The notes under the pieces are model-generated. The model was given only the letters and a program-made list of their open reading frames with translations, searched no databases and was not told the origin of the DNA. Of a stretch of 64,000 bases of DNA, positions 17,435 through 25,998 are shown one piece after another. Source of the DNA: Bacillota bacterium (GTDB lineage Bacteria > Bacillota > Clostridia > Clostridiales > Clostridiaceae); the NCBI GenBank assembly GCA_021781745.1, contig JAJXWH010000004.1:62001-126000 (forward strand). The letters run 5' to 3'. A program made the translations under genes and the position numbers. Positions within the stretch are counted from its first letter, which is position 1. The number at the start of each line of letters is the position of its first letter.

Positions 17435-20400
17435 TTATTGCTCAGCTGAAATTTTTTTATAAATTTCTAAACGCTCCATTGCTTCACCTTTAGTTTTTTC
17501 AAATAATTTTTCTGCTTCTTCAGGGAAAGCCTTAGCTAGAGAGGAATATCGCACTTCTCCCATTAAGAAATCTTTGAAATCACCCTTTGGGTCTTTAGAA
17601 TCCAATATAAATGGATTTTTTTCTCCTTTTAATGCTGGATTATATCTATAAAGATGCCAATAACCACAATCTACAGCTTTCTTTTCTTCTTCTTGGGTAT
17701 TTGACATTCCAACCTTAATACCATGATTTATACATGTAGAATATGCTATTATTAGTGATGGACCATCATATGCTTCTGCTTCTGTTATTGCCTTAATTGT
17801 CTGATTTTTATCTGCGCCCATACAAACTTGAGCGACATAAACATAGCCATATGTCATAGCCATTCTTCCTAAGTCTTTTTTCTTAGTTCTTTTACCTGAT
17901 GCCGCAAATTTAGCAATTGCAGCTGTTGGCGTTGATTTTGAAGATTGACCGCCAGTATTAGAATATATTTCAGTATCAAATACTAATATATTAACATTTT
18001 CATTCATTGCAATTACTTGGTCTAGTCCCCCAAAACCAATATCATAAGCCCATCCATCTCCACCAAATATCCATTGAGACCTTTTTACAAAGTATTCCTT
18101 GTCTTTTAGTATTTCCTTTGCAATGTCACTCTTTTCTTTTTCAAGAACTTCTACTAATCTTTTTGATCTATCTCTTGTTCCCTCACCAACATCTTTGTTT
18201 TCTAACCAATCCTTTAGGACTAGTTTAGTGTCTTCTGAGATATCACTTTCTAACGCAATTGATACATTGTTTGCTACTCTTTCCCTTATGGTCTTAACCC
18301 CCAAATACATTCCATACCCAAATTCTGCACTGTCTTCAAATAGGGAATTTGCCCAAGCTGGCCCGTGACCTTGCTCATTGACAGTGTAGGCCATTTCATA
18401 TGAACCTGCAGCCCAAATTGAAGAGCATCCAGTAGCATTTGCAATCATCATCCGGTCACCAAATAATTGTGTTACAAGTCTTGCATAAGGAGTTTCACCA
18501 CAACCTGCACATGCTCCATTAAACTCAAGTAATGGTCTTTCGAACTGACTTCCTTTAAGAGTATACTTGTTTAATGGATTTTTAGGTTTAACTTTCTCTA
18601 AGTAATAATTCCAAGCTTCAATTTGTTCGTGCTGACTATCTTGGGATTTCATTACTAAAGCTTTTCCTGGTGCTGGACACACTTGGGCACAGTTTCCGCA
18701 TCCAGTACAATCGAGAGGGGTAACTCCAATTGAAAAGTAAAGTTTTTCTTCTCCTTTTATTCCTTTAGCTTCAAGAACTTTAACACTTTCAGGAGATTTT
18801 TCTTTTTCTTCATCATTTAACAAGAATGATCTTATTGTTGCATGTGGACACACAAATGAACATTGATTACATTGAATACAATTTTCTGGTATCCATTCTG
18901 GTACATTTACAGCAATTCCCCTCTTTTCATAGGATGTTGTTCCTGTCATAAAAGTACCATCTTGCATTCCTGCCTTAACAAAAGTTGATACTGGCATAGA
19001 ATCTCCTTCAAGTCTATTCATAGGTCTAGTAATTTCTTTAATAAACTCTGGAAAATTCTCATCAAGCTCAAGTTTATCATCTAAATCTGTATTCCAACTA
19101 TAAGGGACTTTAATTTTTATTATACCTTCTAAACCCGCATCAATTGCAGCATGGTTCATATTAACAATTTTTTTGCCTTTATTACCATATGATTTTACAA
19201 CAGCCTCTTTTAAGAATTTAATAGCATCTCCAACTGGTATAATATTGGCAATTTTAAAGAAAGCAGCCTGCATTATCATATTTATTCTTCCGCCGAGACC
19301 GACATCCTGCGCAATTTTTACAGCATTTATTATGTAAAATTCAATATGATTTTGGGCAATATATCGTTTTATTGATGCTGGTAATCTCTCATCTAACTCT
19401 TCAGGCGTCCAAATTGTATTTAATATAAATTTACCATTCTTTTTTAATCCTCTAATTACATGATATTTATAAACATATGATTGATTGTGACATGCAACAA
19501 AATCCGGCCTATCAATGGGGTATCTAGATTTAATGGGTTTATCACCAAACCTTAAGTGTGATACAGTAAGACCGCCTGACTTTCTTGAATCATAGTCAAA
19601 ATATCCTTGTGCATACATTTCAGTATTATCTCCAATGATTTTAATTGCACTTTTATTAGCACCAACAGTACCATCTGATCCAAGTCCCCAAAATTTACAT
19701 GATGTAATTCCATCTGGAGTTGCATCAATATGCTCAAATGTCCTTAAAGATGTATTAGTAACATCATCGATTATTCCAATAGTAAAATTATTTTTTGGTA
19801 CATCTAAAAATAAATTGTCATAAACTGCTGCAATATGAGCTGGTGTTGGATCTTTTGATCCCAAACCAAATCTTCCACCAATAACAATTGGAGCATCTTT
19901 CATACCGAAAAAAGCTCTAGATACATCTAGATATAACGGCTCACCAACAGAACCAGGCTCTTTTGTTCTATCCAAAACTGCAATTTTTCTCACGGTTTTA
20001 GGAATAACTTTTAATAACTTATCGACTGAAAATGGTCTGAATAATCTTACTTTTACTAGCCCTACCCATTGTTTATTATTATTTAAAAAGTCCACTGTTT
20101 CCTCAACAACATCATTAACAGCTCCCATGGAGATTATGATTCTATCTGCATTAGGAGCGCCATAATAGTCAAAGCAATGATATGATCTTCCAGTAAGCCT
20201 AGTAATTTCACCCATATATTTCTCAACAATTTCTGGAATATCATTATAGTATTTATTTACAGCTTCTCTCATTTGAAAATATATATCTGGATTTTGAGCA
20301 GTCCCCCTAATAACCGGGTGATTAGGGTTTAAAGCTCTTTTTCTAAATTCTTCTAGTGCTTTATAATCTAATACTCTAGCTAGTTCTTCTGGTTCAATAA

Positions 20401-20950
20401 CTTCTATCTTTTGTATTTCATGTGAAGTTCTAAACCCATCAAAGAAATTCATGAATGGCATTCTTGCTTTTATAGATGCTAAATGCGCAACACCGCTCAA
20501 ATCCATTACTTCTTGAACAGATCCTTCGCAAAGCATTGCAAATCCTGTTTGTCTTGCAGCCATTACATCTTGATGATCACCAAAAATACTTAATGCTGAT
20601 GTTGCAAGCGCTCTTGCAGCTACATGTATAACACATGGTAATAATTCTCCTGCTATTTTATACATATTAGGTATCATTAATAATAAGCCTTGTGATGCTG
20701 TATAGGTAGTTGTTAATGCACCTGCCTGAAGAGATCCATGTAATGCACCTGCAGCCCCTGCCTCGGATTGCATTTCAACAACTTTCAATGGCTGACCAAA
20801 AATGTTTTTTTTGCCTTGCGCTACCCACTCATCAACATGTTCTGCCATTGGAGATGATGGTGTAATAGGAAAGATTACTGCTGCTTCTGAGAAGCCATAT
20901 GATATATAAGCTGCAGCTGTATTACCATCCATAGTTTTCATTTTTCTCAT
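17435..20950 (-). CDS. nifJ: Pyruvate:ferredoxin (flavodoxin) oxidoreductase
   Basis: Cytoplasmic enzyme that oxidises pyruvate with CoA to acetyl-CoA, CO2 and reduced ferredoxin, central to clostridial fermentation. At 1171 residues it has the single-chain homodimeric form. Domains in order: pyruvate-binding domain I ('YGFSEAAVIFPITPSSPMAEHVDEW'), domain II, gamma-type domain III (about 415-630), a ferredoxin domain with two 4Fe-4S motifs ('CIQCNQCSFVCPHA' and 'CTGCGNCAQVCP'), and a thiamine-diphosphate domain ('CAGCGETPYARL', 'GGDGWAYDIGFGGLDQV', 'NTGGQSSKSTPTAA') that also supplies Cys ligands. RBS GAGGT lies 7 bp before the ATG. A palindromic repeat ends 29 bp upstream of the start, so it must be in or next to the leader. 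Confidence 0.97.
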   Translation of the reverse strand: MRKMKTMDGNTAAAYISYGFSEAAVIFPITPSSPMAEHVDEWVAQGKKNIFGQPLKVVEMQSEAGAAGALHGSLQAGALTTTYTASQGLLLMIPNMYKIAGELLPCVIHVAARALATSALSIFGDHQDVMAARQTGFAMLCEGSVQEVMDLSGVAHLASIKARMPFMNFFDGFRTSHEIQKIEVIEPEELARVLDYKALEEFRKRALNPNHPVIRGTAQNPDIYFQMREAVNKYYNDIPEIVEKYMGEITRLTGRSYHCFDYYGAPNADRIIISMGAVNDVVEETVDFLNNNKQWVGLVKVRLFRPFSVDKLLKVIPKTVRKIAVLDRTKEPGSVGEPLYLDVSRAFFGMKDAPIVIGGRFGLGSKDPTPAHIAAVYDNLFLDVPKNNFTIGIIDDVTNTSLRTFEHIDATPDGITSCKFWGLGSDGTVGANKSAIKIIGDNTEMYAQGYFDYDSRKSGGLTVSHLRFGDKPIKSRYPIDRPDFVACHNQSYVYKYHVIRGLKKNGKFILNTIWTPEELDERLPASIKRYIAQNHIEFYIINAVKIAQDVGLGGRINMIMQAAFFKIANIIPVGDAIKFLKEAVVKSYGNKGKKIVNMNHAAIDAGLEGIIKIKVPYSWNTDLDDKLELDENFPEFIKEITRPMNRLEGDSMPVSTFVKAGMQDGTFMTGTTSYEKRGIAVNVPEWIPENCIQCNQCSFVCPHATIRSFLLNDEEKEKSPESVKVLEAKGIKGEEKLYFSIGVTPLDCTGCGNCAQVCPAPGKALVMKSQDSQHEQIEAWNYYLEKVKPKNPLNKYTLKGSQFERPLLEFNGACAGCGETPYARLVTQLFGDRMMIANATGCSSIWAAGSYEMAYTVNEQGHGPAWANSLFEDSAEFGYGMYLGVKTIRERVANNVSIALESDISEDTKLVLKDWLENKDVGEGTRDRSKRLVEVLEKEKSDIAKEILKDKEYFVKRSQWIFGGDGWAYDIGFGGLDQVIAMNENVNILVFDTEIYSNTGGQSSKSTPTAAIAKFAASGKRTKKKDLGRMAMTYGYVYVAQVCMGADKNQTIKAITEAEAYDGPSLIIAYSTCINHGIKVGMSNTQEEEKKAVDCGYWHLYRYNPALKGEKNPFILDSKDPKGDFKDFLMGEVRYSSLAKAFPEEAEKLFEKTKGEAMERLEIYKKISAEQ

Positions 20951-20978
20951 CGCATTTACCTCGTTTTCATTATGTATT

Positions 20979-21241
20979 TAGGCACATAAAAAAAATAATA
21001 GACCAAAGATGCAATAAAAAGTTTTTATTTGCAGCATAGCTGCTTTTTTATATGTGCCTATTTCGTCTTAAGATAAGTTCAACTAATTCAGTTGGAATGT
21101 AAAATTCCAACTGAAAAGTTTCACTTTATGTCAGACAAGGAAGTAAATTTTGCTCATAGCGGGCCTATTAGCTGAATTTACTAACGCAGTATGACGCGAA
21201 ATAGGCAAGCATACTGGTCTATTATTTTTTATATTGTGCCT
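20979..21241. repeat. Palindromic MITE-like repeat, long copy (PFOR leader)
   Basis: A 263-bp element bounded by inverted ends (AGGCACATAAAAAAAATAAT-AGACCA at 20980-21005 and its near complement at 21215-21241). It shares its core with a shorter copy at 54009. The core folds on itself: GTCAGACAAGGAAGTAAATT (21130-21149) pairs imperfectly with AATTTACTAACGCAGTATGA-C, and CCTATTTCGTC pairs with GACGCGAAATAGG. It also holds a perfect 10-bp hairpin (21089-21113) and a third, internal copy of the end sequence at 21045-21060. No coding frame. It occupies most of the 457-bp gap upstream of PFOR. Confidence 0.8.
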
Positions 21242-21354
21242 TAGTAGTTATACTAACTTTTTTTATTATTTGCTAAGTAAATCTCAGTTATTCATTAGCT
21301 CATCAAATAATTAGTATGAAAATTGTAGTCTCACATTTTACTTGCAAAAAATAT

Positions 21355-21406
21355 AAAAAACACAATTTTTATTCATATTGCATCAGAATAAAAATTGTGT
21401 TTTTTT
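21355..21406 (-). terminator. Bidirectional terminator after the hemerythrin gene
   Basis: CACAATTTTTATTC (21361-21374) pairs perfectly with GAATAAAAATTGTG (21386-21399), with six A before and seven T after, so it can stop transcription on both strands. The hemerythrin stop codon is immediately adjacent. Confidence 0.9.
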
Positions 21407-21407
21407 C

Positions 21408-21956
21408 TTAATAATATTTTTTCTCTAAATTCTCTAAAATTGCTATATTCTCATCCTTTACTTTAGTATTTGTACCTTCAAATTCAGCACATTGTTCATC
21501 AATATTTTTTAATATTTCTTCGTTCAATTCTCTTTGAGCAAATTTATATATTACTTTATCTTCTTTATCTATATGTCTTTCCAATAAATGAGTATAGGAA
21601 ATCGCATTAGCTATTACATCTAATACAGCTTCTTCATTTCCTTTCTTTAAATCCTCTAAAGCTGTATCTAGACTTGCGATGTACAATCTTCCTAAATCAT
21701 GTTCAACCAACATACCATACTTTACAATTTTTTCTGCTGTTTCTCCTATTTCATCTACCATTTTATTAAAAAGCATTACTTCTTCCTTTTTATGATGATG
21801 AGAATCTGCATAATTTCTGATAAAACTTATCATTGAACAAAAATCCTCATAGTCAATTTTATTACCTTTAAATACTTTAAAGCAGGCTTTTCTTACAACA
21901 GCTAACATTCGCTTTATATACTTATGTTCTTCCATCATTAAATCTATAGCATTCAT
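21408..21956 (-). CDS. Hemerythrin domain-containing protein
   Basis: A 182-residue four-helix-bundle protein expected to bind a di-iron centre. Likely ligands are visible in order: His in 'EEHKYIKR', the 'SHHHKKEE' cluster, His in 'VEHDLGR', and 'YTHLLERHIDKED'. Such stand-alone hemerythrins in anaerobes bind oxygen or nitric oxide and serve in sensing, storage or iron-sulfur repair. It follows the unknown gene 22011-22649 by 54 bp with no terminator and probably shares its promoter, which carries a Crp/Fnr-type palindrome. RBS AGGAGGG precedes the ATG. Confidence 0.88.
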   Translation of the reverse strand: MNAIDLMMEEHKYIKRMLAVVRKACFKVFKGNKIDYEDFCSMISFIRNYADSHHHKKEEVMLFNKMVDEIGETAEKIVKYGMLVEHDLGRLYIASLDTALEDLKKGNEEAVLDVIANAISYTHLLERHIDKEDKVIYKFAQRELNEEILKNIDEQCAEFEGTNTKVKDENIAILENLEKKYY

Positions 21957-22010
21957 AGTTACCCTCCTATACCATTTTTCTTTTATAAATCAAAACATCC
22001 TTAAGGATGA

Positions 22011-22649
22011 TTATTTTTTTGATATTACCTTAATTTCATCTTCTCTATCGATATATTCAAAATTTGAATTAACTTCATTAACGAAAGCTTTAACCCATAA
22101 GTTTCTTAACTCATAAAAATATTTCACATCTCCCTCTTCTTTATCCCAAATATTTTTATGAACACAAATACTTCTTCTCCATTCTACAACATCTTCTTCA
22201 GATTTTAGTATTTCATTAACTCTGTCACATGGCATACCATCTAAGATATAATCATTAACGCTGTTAAATATGTCTACAGCAGTTGTAAGTTCTATACCTT
22301 TTTCTTTTACTTCTTTGGCTGCTGCTATACCTTGACTAGTATAAATGTCCTCCATTCTTGATTTGACATCTTTATTATTGTTGATTACTTTAGTGGTCCA
22401 AGCAGCCATTCTTCCCTCAGCTGAATTAATTTTTTCTTGAAGCCATCCGTGGATGTTATTCGTATCTATCATTTCTTCTAATGGAAGATCAGTAGTTGGT
22501 TCACCATATTTTTTATTAATTTCTTCTGTTAATTTATCAACATCTAATCCTTCAGATTTTGCAAGATTAACTATTTCTTTTTCTAATTTTTCAAACCATA
22601 AAATTTTATTAAATAACCAATAATGAATTTTTCCTAAATATAAGCTCAT
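22011..22649 (-). CDS. Conserved hypothetical protein upstream of hemerythrin
   Basis: A soluble, mostly helical protein of 212 residues opening 'MSLYLGKIHYWLFNKILWFEKLEKEIV' and containing 'HGWLQEKINSAEGRMAAWT' and 'CVHKNIWDKEEGDVKYFYELRNLWVK'. It is rich in Trp, His and acidic residues, and has single Cys residues in PCDR and CVHK. I do not recognise a named family. The conserved-looking His/Glu/Cys positions could bind a metal, but that is a guess. Its position as first gene before a hemerythrin, behind a GTAAC-N4-GTTAC box, suggests an oxygen- or nitrosative-stress role. RBS AGGAGGAG lies 6 bp before the ATG. Confidence 0.72.
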   Translation of the reverse strand: MSLYLGKIHYWLFNKILWFEKLEKEIVNLAKSEGLDVDKLTEEINKKYGEPTTDLPLEEMIDTNNIHGWLQEKINSAEGRMAAWTTKVINNNKDVKSRMEDIYTSQGIAAAKEVKEKGIELTTAVDIFNSVNDYILDGMPCDRVNEILKSEEDVVEWRRSICVHKNIWDKEEGDVKYFYELRNLWVKAFVNEVNSNFEYIDREDEIKVISKK

Positions 22650-22780
22650 TATATCTCCTCCTAAAATTAAAATAAGTTTTATGCCTTTATTGGGACACTT
22701 CTTTATTTTTAACGTTTTTTACAATCAAGTAAAATACAATAAATTTATTATTAGTATTTCGCTTTTTCTAATTAAATCAT

Positions 22781-22817
22781 ACTATACTAATTACTTTTTT
22801 TATGTAACAAATGTTAC
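22781..22817 (-). promoter_or_regulatory. Promoter with Crp/Fnr-type palindrome (HcpR-like box)
   Basis: The perfect inverted repeat GTAAC-AAAT-GTTAC (22804-22817) overlaps the -35 of a candidate minus-strand promoter, TTGTTA (22810-22805), 18 bp, TATAGT (22786-22781). The box centre is near -40, as for a class II Crp/Fnr activator. The GTAAC-N4-GTTAC form resembles sites predicted for HcpR-type nitrosative-stress regulators in clostridia; I recall this but cannot check it. The gene controlled is 22011-22649 and probably the hemerythrin. Confidence 0.55.
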
Positions 22818-22878
22818 TAAATAGAAAAATTTCATTATTTATTCCTTAAGTTTTTTTACTTCCTTACACATAAAAATA

Positions 22879-22918
22879 AGGACTATCTCAAAATAATGTT
22901 TTATTTTGAAATAGTCCT
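22879..22918 (-). terminator. Terminator of the mannose-family PTS operon
   Basis: AGGACTATCTCAAAATAA (22879-22896) pairs with TTATTTTGAAATAGTCCT (22901-22918) with one mismatch and a 4-nt loop; the minus-strand tail is TATTTTTATG. It lies 103 bp after the IID stop. Confidence 0.8.
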
Positions 22919-23020
22919 ATAGGTATTAAGGTTATATTATATATTATTTCTGCGTTTTAAATTTTAATAAATTAATATGAATTTTACAATTTAATTCCTG
23001 CGAAAATTTTATATTTCAAA

Positions 23021-23842
23021 TTATTGCAATATTCCAGAAGCTACTCCTAAAATTCCAATTGCAAATAATCCAAATATGATTAATAATGGATTAACTTTTT
23101 TCTTTAATAGATACATACATAAAAATGTTAGTAAAAGAGGAACTAACCCTGGCATTAAGCTGTCTAATACACTTTGAATAGTTGTAGTAATCTCTTTTCC
23201 ATCAGATTGTGTATATTTAGAAAGAACAAAAGGTATATTTATAGTTGTCCATTTTGAAACAAGGCCACCTATAACTAGTAATCCAAGCACTGAAGAACCT
23301 TCAGTTAAATACCTTAATTTATTTCCTGACATATCAGAAACTAAGTGAGTTCCTTTTTCATAGCCATAGAATACTCCATACCAGTTTGTTACGAGTCTTA
23401 TTACATTCCATCCTATGAAGAAGATTAATGGTCCTATAATACTCCCAGTAAGAGCAAGTCCAGCTCCTAATGCTGCAAGAACCGGTCTTAAAGTTCCCCA
23501 GAATATTGGATCTCCAACTCCAGCAAGGGGGCCCATAAGTCCTATTTTAACACCACTTATTGATCCTTCATCAATATCAGCTCCATTAGCTTTTTGCTCT
23601 TCCATTGCTGCTGTTATTCCCATAATTGGAGTAGCCATATATGGGTGTGTATTAAAGAATTCTAAATGTCTTTTAAGTGCTGCACTTAATTCATCACCTT
23701 TATATAATTTCTTCAAAGCCGGTATCAAAGTCACACAAAATCCTATTGCCTGCATTCTTTCAAAATTGAAAGAGCCTAAAAGGAAATTTGAACGAATAAA
23801 CATTTTTACTACATCACTTTTATTTAATTTCTTTTCATTCAT
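23021..23842 (-). CDS. PTS mannose/fructose/sorbose family IID subunit
   Basis: Membrane component of a mannose-family phosphotransferase, 273 residues. 'FNFERMQAIGFCVTLIPALKKLY', 'FFNTHPYMATPIMGITAAMEEQKANG' and 'GPLAGVGDPIFWGTLRPVLAALGAGLA' are classic IID motifs. It works with IIC to carry sugar across the membrane. The ATG at 23842 has GGAGG 8 bp upstream, and the ATG at 23848 is too close to it. Last gene of a IIA-IIB-IIC-IID operon, 21 bp after IIC. Confidence 0.95.
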   Translation of the reverse strand: MNEKKLNKSDVVKMFIRSNFLLGSFNFERMQAIGFCVTLIPALKKLYKGDELSAALKRHLEFFNTHPYMATPIMGITAAMEEQKANGADIDEGSISGVKIGLMGPLAGVGDPIFWGTLRPVLAALGAGLALTGSIIGPLIFFIGWNVIRLVTNWYGVFYGYEKGTHLVSDMSGNKLRYLTEGSSVLGLLVIGGLVSKWTTINIPFVLSKYTQSDGKEITTTIQSVLDSLMPGLVPLLLTFLCMYLLKKKVNPLLIIFGLFAIGILGVASGILQ

Positions 23843-23863
23843 TATCATATCCTCCTTCTGTAA

Positions 23864-24649
23864 TTACATTAAGTCTGAATCATCAACATCATCAATGCCG
23901 CCAGCAACTGCTACTTTTCCTTCATTAGCTATTGATTTAATATGGAATATTGCTGCAATAATTCCTACAGCACCAAAACCTATTAAATTGAAGTTAGTGA
24001 ATGCTGCAAGTAGGAATCCGATAAAGAAAAATGGCAATAATGATTTAGTATTCATCATATTCATTACCATTGCATATCCAACAACTACAATGAATCCTCC
24101 AGATACTTGAAGACCTCTTGTTATAACTGGTGGAATAGCTGCAAGGGCTGCGTTTACAGCATCTGTACCAGCAAGCACACCTACGATTGCAGCTGGTACA
24201 GCTACACGTATTCCTTGAAGTGATAACCCTAAGATATGACACATTTCTATTCCTCTTGTGTTACCAGTTTCAGCATATTTATCTGCTAAGTGTTGGAAAA
24301 ATACTGTTATTGTTCTTACAAAGATAGTAAGTACTTGTCCTGCTGCTGCTATTGGTACTGCAACTGCAATACCTGCTCCAATAGATTGTTTACCAACGAT
24401 TACAAGAATTGCCGATATTACACTGGCAAGAGCAGCATCTGGTGCCATTGCTGCACCAACATTCATCCATCCTAGTGCTAACATCTCTAATGTTCCACCT
24501 AATATAATTCCTGTTTGGATATCTCCTAATACAAGTCCAACTAGTGTACATGCAATTAATGGTCTATGAAATTGTGCTTCATCAAGTACACTCGCCATAC
24601 CAGCAATTGCTGCAACTACTACCAATAAAATTAATTGTAAAGTGCTCAT
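23864..24649 (-). CDS. PTS mannose/fructose/sorbose family IIC subunit
   Basis: Sugar-conducting membrane subunit of 261 residues with at least six hydrophobic helices. Family motifs include 'HRPLIACTLVGLVLGDIQTGIILGGTLEMLALGWMNVGAAMAPD' and 'SVISAILVI'. Together with IID it forms the translocation channel. The cytoplasmic C-terminus is acidic ('GGIDDVDDSDLM'). RBS GAGGGG lies 9 bp before the ATG, 56 bp after IIB. Which hexose is carried (mannose, fructose, sorbose or glucose) is not readable from sequence. Confidence 0.95.
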   Translation of the reverse strand: MSTLQLILLVVVAAIAGMASVLDEAQFHRPLIACTLVGLVLGDIQTGIILGGTLEMLALGWMNVGAAMAPDAALASVISAILVIVGKQSIGAGIAVAVPIAAAGQVLTIFVRTITVFFQHLADKYAETGNTRGIEMCHILGLSLQGIRVAVPAAIVGVLAGTDAVNAALAAIPPVITRGLQVSGGFIVVVGYAMVMNMMNTKSLLPFFFIGFLLAAFTNFNLIGFGAVGIIAAIFHIKSIANEGKVAVAGGIDDVDDSDLM

Positions 24650-24705
24650 GTTAATATCCCCTCTTTCATTTTAATTAAAATATATATAAACTTTAATTTA
24701 TATAT

Positions 24706-25197
24706 CTAAACAAGTTTCAATTCTTTTAATCTATCCATTAAATTTATTTTAGGATCCTTTGCCAATTTTCTTACCTCTAATTCAATACCTTTTTCACTAA
24801 GCTTTTTAAAAGCTTCAATGTCAACATCATTCATACATAATGCATTTGTAATTTGTTTATCACCGGCTTTAAAGCACATACCGCCAACGTTTACAGAATT
24901 AATAGGTACTCCGCCTTCAACCATTCTTAATACATCCGTAGGATTTGTGAATAAGAATAAAGTTTTAAAGCTGTCAAATTTAGGATTATTATATGCTTCA
25001 ATTGCTTTTGCTATTGGAAGTACATATGCTTTTATTCCTGGAGGTGCTACTTGAATTACTAATTGTTTTCTTAAGTCATCTGCTGCAACCTCATCACTGC
25101 AGGCAAATATTCTATTACACCCACTCTCTTTAGTCCAAACCGTTGCTACTTGTCCGTGAATTAGTCTATCATCAATTCTTACAAAACTTATTTCCAT
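24706..25197 (-). CDS. PTS mannose/fructose/sorbose family IIB subunit
   Basis: Cytoplasmic phosphocarrier of 163 residues. 'SFVRIDDRLIHGQVATVW' contains the phosphorylated His (about residue 14). It takes phosphate from IIA and gives it to the sugar entering through IIC/IID. Other family stretches are 'KQLVIQVAPPGIKAYVLP' and 'NVGGMCFKAGDKQITNALCM'. The ATG at 25197 is the family start; an in-frame upstream ATG at 25218 is contained in the ribosome-site region (AAAGGTGAG). Confidence 0.93.
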   Translation of the reverse strand: MEISFVRIDDRLIHGQVATVWTKESGCNRIFACSDEVAADDLRKQLVIQVAPPGIKAYVLPIAKAIEAYNNPKFDSFKTLFLFTNPTDVLRMVEGGVPINSVNVGGMCFKAGDKQITNALCMNDVDIEAFKKLSEKGIELEVRKLAKDPKINLMDRLKELKLV

Positions 25198-25279
25198 CTT
25201 TAATTTCTCACCTTTCATAGTTAATTCTTATATAAATACTATTTTTTATAAGATTTAAATTTCATGATTCCAATATTAT

Positions 25280-25702
25280 TTAAATAATTTCCTCTTCCAT
25301 ATTAACTTCAAATTTTTTAGATAAAACTTTAATAGCATCTTTCCCAGAATTTTCTGCAATATTCATTAATTCTGACAAACTAGAAAAATCTCTACTTCCT
25401 AGAACTTCTAAAATCATTGGAAGATTTACCCCTGTTACAATTTCCATATTTTCATTCTTCATTGCAATAATACTTGCTGCATTATATGGACTTCCTCCAA
25501 AAAGGTCCACCAAGAACAATACACCATCGCTAGAATTTAATTCTTTTATAAGATTGTTGTATTTTTCCACCAAATTCTCCAGGCCTTCTCCAGGCATAAA
25601 TGTAACACTACCTACATTTTCTTGAGATCCGAAAATCATTTCTGCTGATTTAAGAATCTCTTCTGAAAATTTACCATGAGTGCCTATAATTACTGAAATC
25701 AT
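25280..25702 (-). CDS. PTS mannose/fructose/sorbose family IIA subunit
   Basis: Cytoplasmic phosphocarrier of 140 residues. His9 in 'VIIGTHGKFSEEIL' accepts phosphate from HPr. 'VLFLVDLFGGSPYNAASII' is the conserved core. First gene of the mannose-type PTS operon. A sigma-54 promoter lies 50-65 bp upstream, and the LevR-type activator gene lies upstream of that, which implies induction through LevR phosphorylation. Confidence 0.94.
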   Translation of the reverse strand: MISVIIGTHGKFSEEILKSAEMIFGSQENVGSVTFMPGEGLENLVEKYNNLIKELNSSDGVLFLVDLFGGSPYNAASIIAMKNENMEIVTGVNLPMILEVLGSRDFSSLSELMNIAENSGKDAIKVLSKKFEVNMEEEII

Positions 25703-25752
25703 TACTCCATCATCCTTTCGTGATTATTTATTTTGTTTACACTAATATAATA

Positions 25753-25768
25753 AGCAATTAGCATGCCA
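25753..25768 (-). promoter_or_regulatory. Sigma-54 promoter of the mannose-family PTS operon
   Basis: The minus strand reads TGGCATGCTAATTGCT, matching the sigma-54 consensus TGGCACRNNNNTTGCW at 11 of 12 fixed positions with correct GG/GC spacing. It lies about 50 bp before the IIA start, immediately downstream of a gene for a LevR-type sigma-54 activator, the expected partner. No upstream activator sequence could be identified with confidence. Confidence 0.82.
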
Positions 25769-25998
25769 AGTTAGTATGTCAGAGCAAGCCTATATCTTCA
25801 AATGTTTATTTTAAAAGGATAACCAATATATACAAATATTTTTTAACATTCTAATTTCACTTTTGACATTCTTTATTTTAAAATTTAACACACTTGCAAC
25901 ATACTTTTAATTACATTTTTTAAACAATGTCATTTTTTTGATTCACTAGAAAATTCCTATATTAGTAGGCCACTACATTGTTAATATAAATATATAAA

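Noticed and set aside
18007..18368. Open frames on the plus strand inside PFOR
   Set aside because: Fully antisense to a strongly conserved enzyme; no ribosome site or family signature.
20979..21241. T-box or other known riboswitch in the PFOR leader
   Set aside because: No T-box sequence or specifier-loop arrangement; the same core occurs at 54 kb after recQ/map in another context, so a dispersed repeat fits better.
23415..24110. Long open frame of 231 codons on the plus strand
   Set aside because: It runs antisense across the IID and IIC PTS genes, has no ribosome site and an amino-acid make-up typical of a mirrored membrane gene.
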